In this document: positions 11,102 through 24,718 of the stretch, piece after piece
Numbering within the stretch: position 1 is the first letter of the stretch
How the letters are laid out: each line of letters starts with the position of its first letter
DNA from: Moniliophthora roreri
Taxonomy: Eukaryota; Basidiomycota; Agaricomycetes; Agaricales; Marasmiaceae
Assembly (NCBI GenBank): GCA_001466705.2
Contig: LATX02000207.1
Location: forward strand, 124,001 to 188,000
DNA length: 64,000 bases
Direction: 5' to 3'
The notes under the pieces: model-generated
The model's input: only the letters and a program-made list of their open reading frames with translations
What the model was told of the DNA's origin: nothing
The model's database searches: none
Made by a program: the position numbers and the translations under genes

Positions 11102-13497
11102 ATGTCCTCCGACGACCTGGTATGTCGATGTCTTGTACCTTGCGCTAGATCCTACTAACCTCCGTGTTCTTTTAGACTGGGAATCATTCCTCATCTCCGC
11201 GTGCGAGTGGTGCTAAGGCATCGGGAAGCCAGGTACGTTCCACTTATTCTCTTAAAAATGGTCGTATGGTTGAGTTACTAGAAGAGCCCAGATCCCGCTC
11301 AGGTGCGAATTATATCCCTATTTGGAATTTCTTAATATTAACATCTACGTAGATTCCATCACGACTTTCGAAAGCTGGATCTATTCGAGAAGAGGTTCGA
11401 GATATAGATTTCCCTACTCAAACACTGACACTGAGGGCTGTCTAGCCCGTAAATATTTCAGGAGCTGCTATGCCCTCTCCTGATTTGACAGATAATGTTG
11501 ATCCAGAGAGAGAACGGCGAAATGCGGAGTTTGTATTCATGAGGGAGGTGGCTAGACGTAATGTACGAAATTTCTTCCTTTCCATTCCAAATACTGGCAC
11601 TGAGCAGCATGTCCATAGCCCTATATCCCTAGTGTTGGTCCGCCGTCGTCCCAGTCGACTGGGAAAGCTGGTGAAGAGCTGACGCCGACTCTCACCGAGT
11701 CATGGGAAAAAGTTTTGAAGGAGGTTGCTAGATACGATGAGGATATCGCCAAGGGCTGGCAAGACGATATTGACACCCTACTAGTATTCGTATGTTCATT
11801 CGTTCTCGGTCTTACTAACACTGACACACATCCAGGGTGGTCTCTTCTCTGCTGTCGTAACAGCGTTTGTGATTGAATCATACCAATGGCTAGAAGAAGA
11901 TCCCGCCGACACCACAGTTACACTCCTCAACAAGTTGATTTTGGTGCAGGTCAATGGTCCACAATCCATCTCCTTCGAACCCACCCAGTTCAAACCAGAT
12001 GCATCTTCTATCCGCATCAACGTCTTTTGGTTCCTCAGCCTCATCTTCAGTCTCACATCCGCGCTTTTCGGCCTGCTATGCAAGCAGTGGATACGGGAAC
12101 AGTAGCGAGATACCACGACTCGAACGCCAGGAGAAGCTCTGGCGCTACGTCAGCTGCGCCGAGACAGCTTCAAGAAGTGGGGCGTTCCTTCGGTTGTGTC
12201 GGCGCTTCCAATTCTTCTCGAAGTCGCTCTTCTGTTTTTCTTCGTCGGCATGTTGGACCTTCTGTGGAACCGACATCTCGTTCCGTTCGTAGCTAGCCTT
12301 GTCGCAGTCTCGTTTAGTGCGGGACTATATTTCCTTACTACACTGTTACCCACCCTGACGGTTCCGAGGGATCAGGGTGGTGACATTAAAGATGGACACT
12401 TCAACCGGCTATCATATCAATTCATCTGTCCATACAAATCACCTCAGGCATGGATGATATACCGGCTCTCCAGCTTACTCCTACGCTTTTGGGATCACTT
12501 CAAGTCACCGGCGCTGGATTGGTCTTCCTTCGACCTCCGGTTAGTCAGACAGTTTGACCAGGACGTAATTTCTCCCTCTTTCTCTTTCTCCCTGAAGGTC
12601 TACGAGTTGCGCGCTTTCGAATGGGCAGTCAAGATGTTCTCTGATAGCCCTTCAATGATCCCTCATCTGGAAAACATCTTGGGAACGATCCCGCCCTCCG
12701 TGGCAGCATCTGCTGTCTTGGGCAGGTGGGACCTTACGATGTGGAAGACTGTCTCGAAGCAGGATGTCGACTATGCCCTCAGAAATCCAGATCCCAAACC
12801 CCAGCTTAATCCGACCATTCCACAACCTGTTCTTCACCATTCCGCGGGGATCAACTTGCTATTCCACCACCAGTACTGGGCAGGGTCGGCTGCACATACT
12901 TCGGATAAGCTCCCGGATGAGCTTTCTCGTGCCATGGAGCATACAGATTTACAGCATTCCACCGGCCTCCATTTCGTCATTCCGTTCCCTCTTGCCGGCG
13001 CATTGTGGACACATCAGGATGCAACAGTTCGTGCAAAGGGTCACAATCTATTATCTATTTTTCAGGAATCTTGGGAACCACGCGCAGGGCATGATGAACA
13101 ACGACATCTCGACGAACGATGGGCTTTCCTTGAAGCCCTCACAGATCACGCCGAACGCACAAAGTCCGTCTCAGGATGGCTGGCATTCGTTCACCTCACA
13201 GTCCAAGGACCCGATGTTCAAGTTTCCCAGGTGAAGCGCATGGCAGAGAGAATACAAGAGATGAAAAAGAGAATGCAAAGAGTGAGAATGGAATCACAAG
13301 AACTTGACAATTTGCTTACCGACTATTTGGCACGGGTTTCCAAACGTCACCCAGATAATCCCGCACAAGCTCTTGAGATCCAACGGGATTTGCAGGTTGA
13401 TAATGGTGTGTTAGATATCCGAGTCGTGACTTTGAACCAAACTGGAGATGCTATCGGAGTTGGCACATCGGAGAGAGGTCACGTTCATCATCCATAG
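11102..13497 (+). pseudogene. DUF6535 membrane protein, copy A, with in-frame stop
   Basis: First member of the tandem trio. The exon layout matches B and C: MSSDDL exon at 11102-11119, several short 5' exons, the block ESWEKVLKEVARYDEDIAKGW, then the long exon. The four hydrophobic regions are present. The frame is interrupted once, at TAG 12103-12105, where the other copies read REHQRDT with a CAG codon. After it the same frame stays open to 13497. The copy also lacks about 18 residues present in B and C between the fourth membrane region and the WDH-KSPA-DWSSFDLR motif. Its C-terminus is shorter, because a TAG replaces the continuation seen in B. Either a recent pseudogene or a sequencing error at one codon. 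The function of the family is unknown. Confidence 0.75.
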
Positions 13498-15002
13498 AAT
13501 CTCAGTACCCGCGACATCGATGGTACGGGGAGGCCGACAGATAATCGGGAAGATCGCACTGCAGATTACGATGTTGATGCTACAAACGCGGATGACCCGC
13601 AGAAGGGCAAGAGGACAGATGTTGGTTTACCCGGTGATTCGATTGGACAGGGTGATGAAGTTGAGGATATCGGTGGCCATAATTACGGCCTTTGCGCGTA
13701 AAGACCCAGTTCTAGAGTATTATACTGTACGGTTTGCATCGATACCGGTGGTTTGTACGAAGTATCCGTGTATTAGTATAGCAATTTGTGGGCCCAGTAG
13801 ATGATGAAATTACTCATACGTTTGGGCCTTTCTGAATGTATCCACTTTTATTGCAACTATACGCATCTCAGCTAGTTCCATAAAACCCGTTCCCTCATGG
13901 ACCGTCTTCATCCAGCACCGTTTGCACGAGTTGAGGAGTGAGTAAAGAGAAATCGAGACCTTTGGGAGAGAAAAACTGGATCAGGACGAGTAATATAAGA
14001 AAGAAAGGAGGTACTGCGTACCGTACTCCTGCTCAGTCCTGCGATGCGCCCCCAACTAGCTTATTCCCACCGTGTTAGCATCCGATACCTGCTTCATTTG
14101 GAGTAGAAGAAATCCACAGGAGAGCACCAAATTCGCCGTCGTCTTGCAGAAAAGACGAGACATCCTTTTGTGTTTTTGACGATACAAAGCTACACCGACA
14201 GATTTCACAAGACATGCCCGGGTGAGGATCGACGCGTCCTCCATGCACAAACTACGATCCCCCGCAACCCGAACCAAGCATATTCTCGTTGTACGTCTTG
14301 TTCCAAAATTCTACGACTCCTTCCACCCAATAGCCATGCCTCATCTACCCACAAGAGACATTCACTTGGAGCTACATTTTCCTGGTAACAGCTGAGAAAA
14401 AAGTTTATTTGAGGTGATTCGTGCCAGAGGTATGGGCGGAGAACGCTTGTTGTGGGATAAGGGTATCTAAAAAGGTGGTCATGATACCACTCATTCGTAT
14501 GGAGATTACTCAGCGAAGACGAGTGCAACACACCTTTTCTCTTATTACTGTTGGTCGGTAACCTTTTTTGGTGTTCGTTTTTCAGAGTCGTTGTCAGCAC
14601 CGGGGAGGAACTGAGATACAAAACAAAAGTAAGAGCCCAATGCAAGCCTAATGAGCGAGATCATGATGATCAGACTTGTGATCAACCTTGCTAGTAGATG
14701 CTGTCATTGCATCTGGTTGTCGACATGGTGGTAGTCGTTTCTGACGAGTTAACGGTGTCGTGACTCGTCAGGTCGTTATCAGGCATGCATATGGTCACTT
14801 ATTTAAAATCTCCTTCAGCTCTTTGCAAACGGCTTCATGACACTAAGAATAAGAGAACGGACTTTCACTAACTTACGGTTTCACCAATACTTCAGGCGTC
14901 CAAAGACCCCAGCGGTATTTTCCAGTGTGCTAGCTGCCACCACCACGCATCAAAAGCGCCACAAAACCTCTTTCGAACCACCTCGTCCAGCAGATACTTG
15001 TA
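13498..15002. other. Spacer A-B, paralogous to spacer B-C
   Basis: This 1.5 kb matches 17601-19568 in blocks. Examples are the segments around GGGCCTTTCTGAATG-TCCACT and CACCTTTTCTC-T-TTACTGTTGG and the upstream box before each ATG exon. It was duplicated together with the genes. A minus-strand frame (14205-14645) has a counterpart in the second spacer with stops, so I do not call it a gene. Confidence 0.5.
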
Positions 15003-17600
15003 ATGTCTTCTGGTGATCTGGTACGCTGACTGTTACATTTTCTGCTTAAGATGATGGCACTGAAACAAAAAAACCTTGTGTACTCAGAACGTCGATCCTC
15101 AAATTACACTGCCGCCTTCAGAAGCCGGATTCGGTTCAAGAAGACGAGGTTCGAGATATAGATTTCTTAAGCTCCACACACTGGTGATAAAGGCTGACAG
15201 TGATTTTTAGCTTGTACATATCCCTGAGTCTGCTTCATCCCTGCCTGAGTCGACAGAGAATGTTGATGAACTCGAGAAAAGGCAACTGGCAGAGGATTTC
15301 TTGCGAGGAGTTGCATGGCATGATGTATGAAATATCATCCTTTTCATTCCAAATATTGACACTGAGCGCCATATTCATTAGCCTTATATCCCAAAGCCCT
15401 ACCCGACGCCGATAGAGCCAACAGAAAACGCAGATGAAGAAAAGAAACCGACACGGACAGAGTCATGGGAGAGGGTGTTGAAAGAGGTTTCCAGACATGA
15501 TGAGGATATGGTCAAGGGCTGGCGAGATGACATCGACACCCTCCTGGTTTTCGTACGTCCATTTGTTCTTATTCTCACCAACTAGCACTGACACATGTCT
15601 AGGGCGGTCTCTTTTCTGCCGTTGTAACAGCTTTCGCCATCGAATCATACCAATGGCTAGATGAAGATCCCACAGACACCACAGTTGCACTCCTCACACA
15701 TTTAATCTCAGTGCAGGTCAATGGATCACAATCTGTCTCCTTCGAACCCATCCCGTTCAAACCAGATGCATCCTCCATCCGCATCAACGTATTTTGGTTT
15801 CTCAGCCTCATCTTCAGCCTCACGTCTGCGCTGTTTGGTCTGCTGTGCAAGCAGTGGGTACGAGAACATCAGCGAGACACGACAACGCGAACACCAGGAG
15901 AAGCTCTGGCACTCCGTCAGCTTCGCAGAGACAGTTTCGAAAAGTGGGGAGTGTCGTCATTCCTGTCAGCGCTGCCTATCCTTCTCGAAGTCGCTCTGCT
16001 ATTCTTCTTTGTCGGTGTATTGGATCTATTGTGGAACCGACATCGTGTTCCATTTGTTGTTTGCCTTGTTGCAATCTCGTTCAGTGCAGGATTGTATTTC
16101 CTCACTGCGCTATTACCCACCCTGATGGTGCCGAGGGATCAGACGGACGACGCTTTTAATAGACAATTCAACCGGGTGTCATACCAATTCTTCTGTCCAT
16201 ACAAATCACCTCAGGCATGGTTGGTATACCGGCTATCCAGTACACTCCTACGTCCTCTACTCAAAATCCCGGCTATCAACGACTTCCTCTGCAAAAAAGC
16301 TCAACGCTTTTGGGATCATATCAAGTCGCCAGCCCCGGATTGGTCTTCTTTTGACCTCTGGGTAGTCAGACAGTTTGACCAGCACATCTGGATACCTTTT
16401 GCTCCGGACTATTTCGACCTGAAAGTGTACGAGTTGCGCGCTTTTGAATGGGCAGTTACGATGTTCCGTGATAGCCCTTCAATGATCCCACATCTTCAGA
16501 ATGTTTTGGAAACAATCCCTCCTTCTATGGCACTCTCTGCTGTCTTGCACAGGTGGGATCATGCGATGCGGACGACTGTCTCGATGTGGGATGTCGAGAG
16601 TGAACTCAGATTTCCAAATCTATTCCGTCCGCATAACCCGACGATTCGAGATCCTATCCTTCAACAACCTGAGGGGATCAATTTGTTATTTCACCACCAG
16701 TACTGGGCGGAGATGGCTGCACATCCCCTCTTAGATGGTGACAACCTCGACAACCTCGTTGATTCAATAAAACGTGCAGATCTACAGCATTCCAGCGGCC
16801 TCCGTTTTGTCATCCCATTCTCTGTAGTCGACACCTTGTGGACACATAGAGACCCGACGATCCGTGCGAAGAGTCTCACACTACTGTCCCTCTTTGAACA
16901 ATCTTGGGAACCATGCCCAGAGTTTGACGAGGAACGACACAATATCGAGCGACAGGGTTTCATAGAAGCCCTTGCAGGTCATATCAACCACACGAACCGT
17001 GTTTCGGAATTGTTGATGAGTAAACGCGGGCAGGAATTCATTCGTTTCATTCACAATGAGGCCATTACCCAACAACTCCTCGGTTACTATCCTATCAAAT
17101 ATACATGGCCTCTAGCGATCAGAAGGGCACAAGAAGTTGGAGGTTTGCCTTCCGACTACTTCGCACTGATTCCCCCGTGGGAGGGTGATCTTCCCGCGTC
17201 ACCCGATCTAGATCACGTCCGATACTCTATCGAGAGCAAACGAGGTGCGCAGGACCATAACAATGAGGTCTTGGATATCGTTACTTCGAACAATGTAGGA
17301 GATACTATTGGAGCTGGTCCGTTGGAGGGAGGTCTCATTCATCATCCACACAACGTTGATATCAATGTCAACGTTTCACTGAAGCGTCGCGATGTTGGTT
17401 CGTCCGACAGCATAGTACCAAAACATGAATCTGGAGTAGATGGTACGGGGCAACTAATGGTCAATCAAGAAGACTTCATTGTGGATGACGATGGTAATCA
17501 TACAGACGGGGACGACGCGCGAGACGATACCATGAAGAGCTCGGGTGCAGGCAAGCCAACAGATACCGGTATACTTGACGGTTCAAGCGGGACAATTTAG
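15003..17600 (+). CDS. DUF6535 four-helix membrane protein, copy B
   Basis: This is an apparently intact member of a fungal family of unknown function. The 5' end has small exons beginning MSSGDL (15003-15020). The exon with ESWERVLKEVSRHDEDMVKGWRDD follows, and the last long exon runs from about 15603 to 17600. That exon encodes four hydrophobic segments: FSAVVTAFAIESYQWL, FWFLSLIFSLTSALFGLLCK, SFLSALPILLEVALLFFFVG and VCLVAISFSAGLYFLTALL. Between helices 2 and 3 lies the family signature REHQRDTTTRTPGEALALRQ-RRDSFEKWG. The large soluble C-terminal part contains DWSSFDLWVVRQFDQ, ELRAFEWAVTMFRDSPSM and a GLRFVIPF-VVD-LW block. The tail is acidic and low in complexity. Relative to C, one extra G near 17592 shifts the frame and ends the protein early. 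Probably an integral membrane protein with a cytosolic C-domain (inference). Confidence 0.85.
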
Positions 17601-19568
17601 GGATATTGCTGGCGAGAGCTACAACCTTCACAGGTAAGCCTCTCCGTATCTTTCACAGCCTGCAGACATTTGAGACTGACGCCCTAATCCAAGCCTCAGG
17701 CAACGCGCATCCGATAGTCAGAATAACCATGTTCTCGCTGCTGGAATGCTCAAATAAACTGATGGCATTATGCTAGCCCCGAGGTCTAGAGTAGATGGTA
17801 TGGGGCAGCCAACGCACAATCAGGAGAACTTCCCTGTGGAGGATGATATTAATCATATGAACGAGGATAATGCACAGGGGCCTGGAGTTGAATACTGGTA
17901 CACTTGGTAAAGTTGGGGTTCATAGCAACAGTGCGGTCTTCAGAAGCAAGCCTCTACGTGTTGTTCGCCTCTAGGGTTTTCGAGTAAACCAATACTATGA
18001 TTCCAGCCTCGGGCGACCACAGTCAGAATAATCGAGAACATGCTGAATATGTAGAAAGGCCGAGTTCTGAAGATTATACTGTATGAGTTCTTATCGATAC
18101 TGGTGGTTTGTATGAAGCATCATGTGTTAGTATGTGAGTTTCTGGGTCTAGTAGATGATGAATTACTCAGGTACATCTGGGCCTTTCAGAATGCATCCAC
18201 TCTTATTGCAACTACATGCATCTCAACTAGTTCTATAGGAACCATTCCCTCATGCGCTGTCTTCATTCAACACCGTTTGTACGGGTCGAGGAGTGACGAG
18301 AAGTTGGGAGCTCTGGGAGAGAAAAACTGGGTCAGGACAAGAGTGATATAGGAAAGAAAGGAGGTACTGTGCACCGTACTCCCACTCAATCCCGCGATGC
18401 GCCGTCGTCTTGCAAAAGAAGGCGAGACATCTTTTTATGTCTTTGACGGTACGAGTCTACACACCAAGAGGTTTCACAAGACATGCCCAGTGAGGATTCG
18501 TCTGCACGGAGGATCTAGTTGTTTCACATTGTAAGTTACAAAGTTGAAGAGAGAAGGTAAAGACACGTACAAGCGCTCCTACTCCCTAATTGTACACCCA
18601 CTCATTATTCACGTCAACGAGCACGCGTGACACCATTTTTGACACATCCTCCATGTACAAACTATCACATCGAACTTTGCATTAGTGCGCAGGAAATAGA
18701 AGCGGAAGCAACAATGCACATACCTCCACAATTGACCATTCCCCGCACCCCTAACCAAGCACATTCTCGCTGTACATCTTGTTCCGAAATTCTATGACTC
18801 CTTCCACCCAATAGCCAGGCCTCGTCTACCCATGGCCCATGGGTAACATTCGCGCAGAGCTACTGTACATTTTCCTGGTAACAGTTGAGAAAATTTCTCA
18901 TTTAAGGTGATAGATGCCAGAGGTACGGGCGGAGAACGCTTGTTTTGAGATAAGGTCATCTGGAAAGGTGACCGTGGCCTGTTCAATCTTGGTCTGCGTC
19001 TTGCGGTGTAAGAACAGTACAAATCGAATATCCTAATCACTCATTCCCATGGAAGTCACTGAGCAGAAACGGAGGCAACACACCTTTTCTCCTGTTACTG
19101 TTGGACGGTATTCTTTTTCGGAGGAACAAGTTGAGGGAGTTTTGGATGGTCTGTAACCGAGGTACAAAATAGGAGTAGGAGCCTGATGTGAGCCTGATGG
19201 GTGAGATTATGATGACCAGGCTTGGAATCAACCTTGATAGGTATTGTCATTGCGCCTGGTCGTCGACATGGTGGTAGTCGTTGTTGACGCGTTAACGGCG
19301 TGTCATACGGTCGTTATCAGGCCAAAGCCAGTCGTTATCTTATCAATTGGGAATGGCCGAACACTCATGTTCCTTCAACTCCCAGGTAGCTATAATTTGC
19401 GAGCAGCTTCATGACACCCAGAACAAGAGAACGACGAACTTCCACTAACTTCCGGTTCCACCAATACTTCCGGCGTCCCAGCGGCATTTTCCAGCGCGCT
19501 GGCTGCCACCGTGCATCAAAAGCGCCAGGAGCCCTCTTTTGAACCACTTCGTCCACCAGATCCTTGTA
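17601..19568. other. Spacer B-C with decayed 3' sequence of the DUF6535 unit
   Basis: The first ~450 bp contain broken repeats of the gene's 3' end, for example the block near 17796-17860 resembling the GVDGTG...VNQE-F tail coding. The remainder mirrors spacer A-B. I see no intact gene. A minus frame at 18792-19040 is probably fortuitous or a shared remnant. Confidence 0.5.
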
Positions 19569-22310
19569 ATGTCTTCTGGTAATCTGGTACGCTGACTACT
19601 GTTATATTTTCTGCTTAAAATAATGGCACTAAAAAAAAGAACCTTGTGTACTCAGAACATCAATCCCACTCAAATTCCACTGCCACCTTCAGAAGCCGGA
19701 TCAGTTCAAGAAGACGAGGTTCGAGATATAGGTTCCTTAGCTCCAAACACTGGTGATGAAGGCTTACAATGATCTTTAGCCTGTACATATCCCTGAATCT
19801 GCTCCGTCCCCACCTGAGTTGACAGAGGGTGCCGACGAAGACGAGAAAGCAAGATTGACACACTTTTTCTTGTGGAACGTTGCCAGAAATGATGTACGAA
19901 ACACCATCCTTTCCATCCAAAATACCAATACTGAGTGTCATGACCATTAGCCCTATATGCCAGATCCTTTTTCACTGCCGCCCGCCTCAACAGAGGAGGC
20001 TCATGAAGAAAAGAAACCGACACGGACAGAGTCATGGGAGAGGATGTTGAAAGAGGTTTCCAGACATGATGAGGATATGGTCAAGGGCTGGCGAGATGAC
20101 ATCGACACCCTCCTAGTTTTCGTACGTCGCTCACTTGTTCTCACCGACTAGCACTGACACATGTCTAGGCTGGTCTCTTTTCTGCCGTCGTAACAGCTTT
20201 CGCCATCGAATCATACCAATGGCTAGACGAAGATCCCACAGACACCACAGTTGCACTCCTCGCTCATTTAATCTCACTACAGGTCAACGGTTCACAATCT
20301 ATCTCCTTCGGACCCACCCCATTCAAACCAGATGCATCCTCCATCCGCATCAACGTATTTTGGTTTCTCAGCCTCATCTTCAGCCTCACGTCTGCGCTGT
20401 TTGGTCTGCTGTGCAAACAGTGGGTACGAGAACACCAGCGAGACACCACGACTCGAACACCAGGGGAGGCCTTGGCACTCCGTCAATTGCGACGAGACAG
20501 TTTCGAAAAGTGGGGAGTGTCGTCATTTCTGTCAGCGCTTCCAATACTTCTCGAAGTCGCTCTCCTCTTCTTCTTTGTCGGTGTTTTGGATCTACTGTGG
20601 AACCGACATCATGTTCCATTTACCGTTTGCTTTGTTGCAATCTCGTTCAGCGCGGGATTGTATTTCCTCACCGCACTCTTACCCACTCTGATGGTGCCGA
20701 GGGATCAGACGGACGACATCAAAGATGAACAATTCAACCAGCTTTCATATCAATTCATCTGTCCATACAAATCACCTCAGGCATGGTTGGTATACCGGCT
20801 CTCCAGATTGATCATACGTCCTCTACTCAACATTCCGGCTATCAATGACTTCCTCCACCAAAAAGCTCGAGGTTTATGGGATCATGTCATGTCGCCGGCC
20901 TCAGATTGGTCCTCTTTTGACCTCTGGGTAGTCAGGCAGTTTGACCAGGTCTACGCACCATTGTTTATCAACCCTTTAAAGGTGTACGAGTTGCGCGCCT
21001 TTGAATGGGCAGTCACAATGTTCCGTGATAGCCCTTCAATGATCTCACATCTTCAAAATGTCTTGGGAACAATCACTCCTTCCGTGGCGGTCTCTGCTGT
21101 CTTGGGCAGGTGGGATTGTGTGATGTGGAGGACTGTCTCGATGCGGGATGTCGAGGATGACTTCAGATTTTCAAATCCAGACCCTTCGCTTAACCCGACT
21201 ATTCGATATCCTATCCTTCAACAACCTGAGGGGATCAATTTGTTATTCCACCACTGCTACTGGGCGGAGATAACTGCATATCCCTTCCTAGATGATGACG
21301 ACCTTGACAGGCTCATTGATTCAATAAAACGCGCAGATCTACAGCATATCACCGGTCTCCGTTTTGTCATCCCATTCCCTGTAGTCGACACACTGTGGAC
21401 AAATGAAAACCCGACGGTTCGTGCGAAGAGTCTCACACTACTGTCCCTCTTTGAACAATCTTGGAAACCATGCCCAGGGTATGATGAGAGGCGGCACAAT
21501 GCCGAGCGACTGGCTTTCGCACAAGCCCTCGCAGATCATATTAACCGCAAAGATCGTGTTTCGGCATTGTTGACAAGTAAACGTGGGCAGGCGTTCATTC
21601 GTTTCATTCACAACGAGGTCGTTACCCGACGATGGCCCTCAAAGAAGGGCCTATGGTACCAAGCGACCAAAAGAGCACAAGAAGTTGGGGGCCTACCTTC
21701 CAATTACTTTGCACCGATTCCCGATTCCCCGACGGATGACCTCCCCACGTTACCCAACCTAGATCGAGTCCGATACTCTATCGAGACTGAACCAGATATG
21801 CAGATCGATAACAATGAGGTATTGGATATTGTTACTTCGAACGGTACAGGAGATACTATTGGAGCTGGTCCGTTGGAAGGAAACCTCATTCGTCATCCAC
21901 GCAACGTTGATATCAATGACAATGCTTCACTGGAGCGTCGCGATATTGGTTCATCGAACAGCATAGCCCCAGATCATGAATCTGGAGTAGATGGCACGGG
22001 GCGGCCAATGGTCAATCAAGAAGACTTCATTGTAGATGACGATGGTAATCATACAGACGGGGACAACGCGCGGGACGATACAATGAAGAGCTCGGGTGCA
22101 GGCAAGCCAACAGATACCGGTATACTTGACGAGTCAAGTGGACAATGTGGGGATATTGTTGGCGGGGGCTATAGCCTTCACAGGTAAGCCTCTCCGTGTC
22201 TTTCGCTGCCTGTGGACATTTGAGGAGACTGACGCCCTAATCCAAGCCTTGGGCAACACACATCCGATAGTCAGAATGATGAAGAACATGCTGCCAGAAC
22301 TCAAACCTGA
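19569..22310 (+). CDS. DUF6535 four-helix membrane protein, copy C
   Basis: Third tandem copy, very close to B. The MSSGNL exon is at 19569-19586, and the ESWERMLKEVSRHDEDMVKGW exon ends at about 20120. The long exon starts after CTAG near 20168 and stays open through the four hydrophobic segments, the RDTTTRTPGEALALRQLRRD signature and the soluble C-domain. At the 3' end an intron (about 22183-22245, GTAAGC...CAAG) joins SLH to SLGQHTSDSQND..., ending at TGA 22308-22310. The start of the open part has no ATG, which shows that the upstream exons are needed. No disabling change is seen, so it is the best full-length model for the A-B-C group. Same topology and unknown role as B. Confidence 0.85.
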
Positions 22311-22665
22311 TTCACAATAAGACTATATTATAGTTTAGTTTTGTCTCAAACAAATTCCTTGTAGTTCATTTCCCATTTGCCGCCGACTTAGCGTCCTCCG
22401 GCATAGTCCAAGTTGTTCTTAGCTGTCTTTGGCCTGGACGAGTCATGAAACTACTAGTAAGTAGTGCAGTCTCGCTGATTGAAGCATCATGTTTGCTCAT
22501 GCTGAGATGATGAGTCTGGAGTGTAACAGGCAAGTTTATTTTACTCCTGATATTAAAGAAACTAAAGTCGAGTTGGTAGTAAGAACACCCTCGACCGACT
22601 GACATTTCTCTGGGTACACCCGAATGGTACTTTTGTTAATCTAGATCATCGCCATGTCCCTTGGA

Positions 22666-24423
22666 TTATTTTGGAAGCCTGGATGCACGCCAAACGCCTG
22701 CCGAAACAACACTAACCATGATCAAATCCACCATATATCGCGCTATACCTCCTTTCCCGCCTGATACCCGCCAATCCAGCGCTAATGATGCAGCAAAGAG
22801 TGATGACGCTACAAGAGGTGCTAACCCTCGCAAGCCTGAGGATATCGTATGCTGGATACCATTGACGGCGCCTAGTGCTCCTTGAGGTGCGGCTTTGACG
22901 ATTAGTATGGCGCAAGCATCTGTAAAAACTCGGGTCGACGAATGCACAGACGAAAGAAACGGCTCAGAACTTACTGTAACCCGTACTAGCTAGCGAAGCA
23001 GATGACATTTGCATCACAATCAAGCTCCAAGTCACCCAGCTGACCTTCCCAAACCACGCCGTAACAATTCTCGCAGCCATCATGAACGAGAAATTGGATA
23101 AGTAGAAAGAGTAAGAAAGAATGTACATCTTCCTTGCCCCGATCCGTTTGAGCATGGGTTTCCAGATGAACAGCTGGAGGAAGGCGTTACAGGTACCGTA
23201 GATACCTAGAATGACACCAATCTGGTAGGGAGATAGACCGAGGCCACCCGCTGAGATAGATGTGGAATAGGCTAGGGGGATGGTGACGGTGTAGGCCATG
23301 TGTGTGAATGAGAAGAAGGCATGGCAGATGAGCGCGCGTTGAAGGTGGAGGCTGGAGGTGATTATTTCGCGGAACGTGAGTGGTGCTGGTGCCTTTGGTG
23401 TGCTATCACCATTCTCAGCCGTTCCATAACCTTCTGCAGTGTTTGAATCGCGTAGAAGCGGTTGTTGTTCTGCAGAGGTACCGTTCGGCCTAGATATATG
23501 GAGTACTGGTTTCATCGACTATGAGGGATCAGTCCACCGTATTATCGTACTGTAGAACGGGACAAATCTACCTCCTTCAGACCAAGATAGGCAAACACGA
23601 AGGTCAAAAGGGCCAATACAGCGGTTACTGCACACGGAAGAAGATACGGGAAGTCGTGGAAGAAGGCAGAGCGACCGAATATGTTGGGCCATCGTCTCGC
23701 TGGGTCAGAGAAGATACCCCCGATGACTGGTCTATTCGTTGGCGTTAGGCTTGTGTGGTAGTATTTACAAGCAAGTTACTGACCCCAGTGTAACGCCCCC
23801 ACCGTATGTTAGTGTTATGAGTGCGTAGGCATCAGCGATGTTTGTATCGTCTGTAATCTTCCAGGTATCAGTTGAAGAATTTATAAGGGAATGAGATCAT
23901 GTACTTCTGCCACGAGCGTTTTCACGACACCTAAATAAATAATCAGCCAGCTTCTAACACAAAAGTACAAAAGATAATGAACATACCAATATTCCCGTTT
24001 GCCATACCCTGCCAGCACCTGAAAAATAACATCTGCCAAAACGTCTTGGACAACCCGAAGCCAAGCATCGCGAAGGCAAGACCAAGCGGTCCGAGTAAAA
24101 GAATCGGTCTCCGTCCCATTTTGTCTGATGCTCGACCCCAGTGAAAGACCACCAGACATTCAGTCACGAAAAACATCGATTCCTTGAAAAACATTGAGTC
24201 CAATCGGTGATTTTTCTTCAGGTACTGAGCTTACAATGACACCTGCGTAATACCCTGTCCTTTTCTCGTCTCCATTGGTGATACCGGTGAGGCGAATGAA
24301 TTCGGGAATGAATGGGTATATGACAGTCGCAGTAATCGGCTCTGTGGAAATGATAAGAAGCACGAGAATGATCTGCAACTTTGGAAGGGGCGTTGTACGA
24401 GGCCTAACATCTGTGACGGTCAT
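22666..24423 (-). CDS. MFS transporter (drug/metabolite type), paralogue 1
   Basis: Exons start MTVTDVRPRTTPLPKLQIIL and run through ITATVIYPFIPEFIRLTGI, typical of helix 1 in fungal 12-helix MFS carriers of the ZIF-like/DHA group. The diagnostic loop 2-3 motif is present as GRASDKMGRRPILLLGPLG. Helices 4-5 follow (FFRCWQGMANGNIGM), then a central loop, then the C-terminal half from about 23515. The last exon contains AAPQGALGAVNGIQHT, a conserved helix 11 motif, and ends RASRLPK. About six introns of 50-60 nt separate the exons. It acts as a plasma- or vacuolar-membrane exporter of an unknown small substrate. It lies tail to tail with DUF6535 copy C (356 bp apart) and has a paralogue at 60549-62331. 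Confidence 0.82.
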
Positions 24424-24718
24424 TTCAACTATGCAGAAGTTGGCTGTTTTATCCGCCTGGGGCCTGAGTCAGGAGCGGAGTCGGGAGGAAAGCCGGGAAG
24501 GGTCGTACAGTTGATCAATTCCCACCGGGAACATTCTCTGCACCGAAGGAAATCGGTATATTTTTCGATGATTGAGAACCACATATAAGGCGTAGATTGC
24601 CTCCGAAATCGCGAATGTCGATATTACTGATGGAGAAAAAGTTTAATTGCCGGCCGCTATAGCCTTGACAGTTGACTTTGTGGATCAAGCTGCTGGATCA
24701 TTAATATTGAGGCTCAAT

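Noticed and set aside
11886..12296. Arg-rich overlapping ORFs on the + strand of every DUF6535 copy (also 20135-20728 and similar)
   Set aside because: They are alternate-frame shadows of the conserved membrane-coding exon and recur only because the exon recurs.
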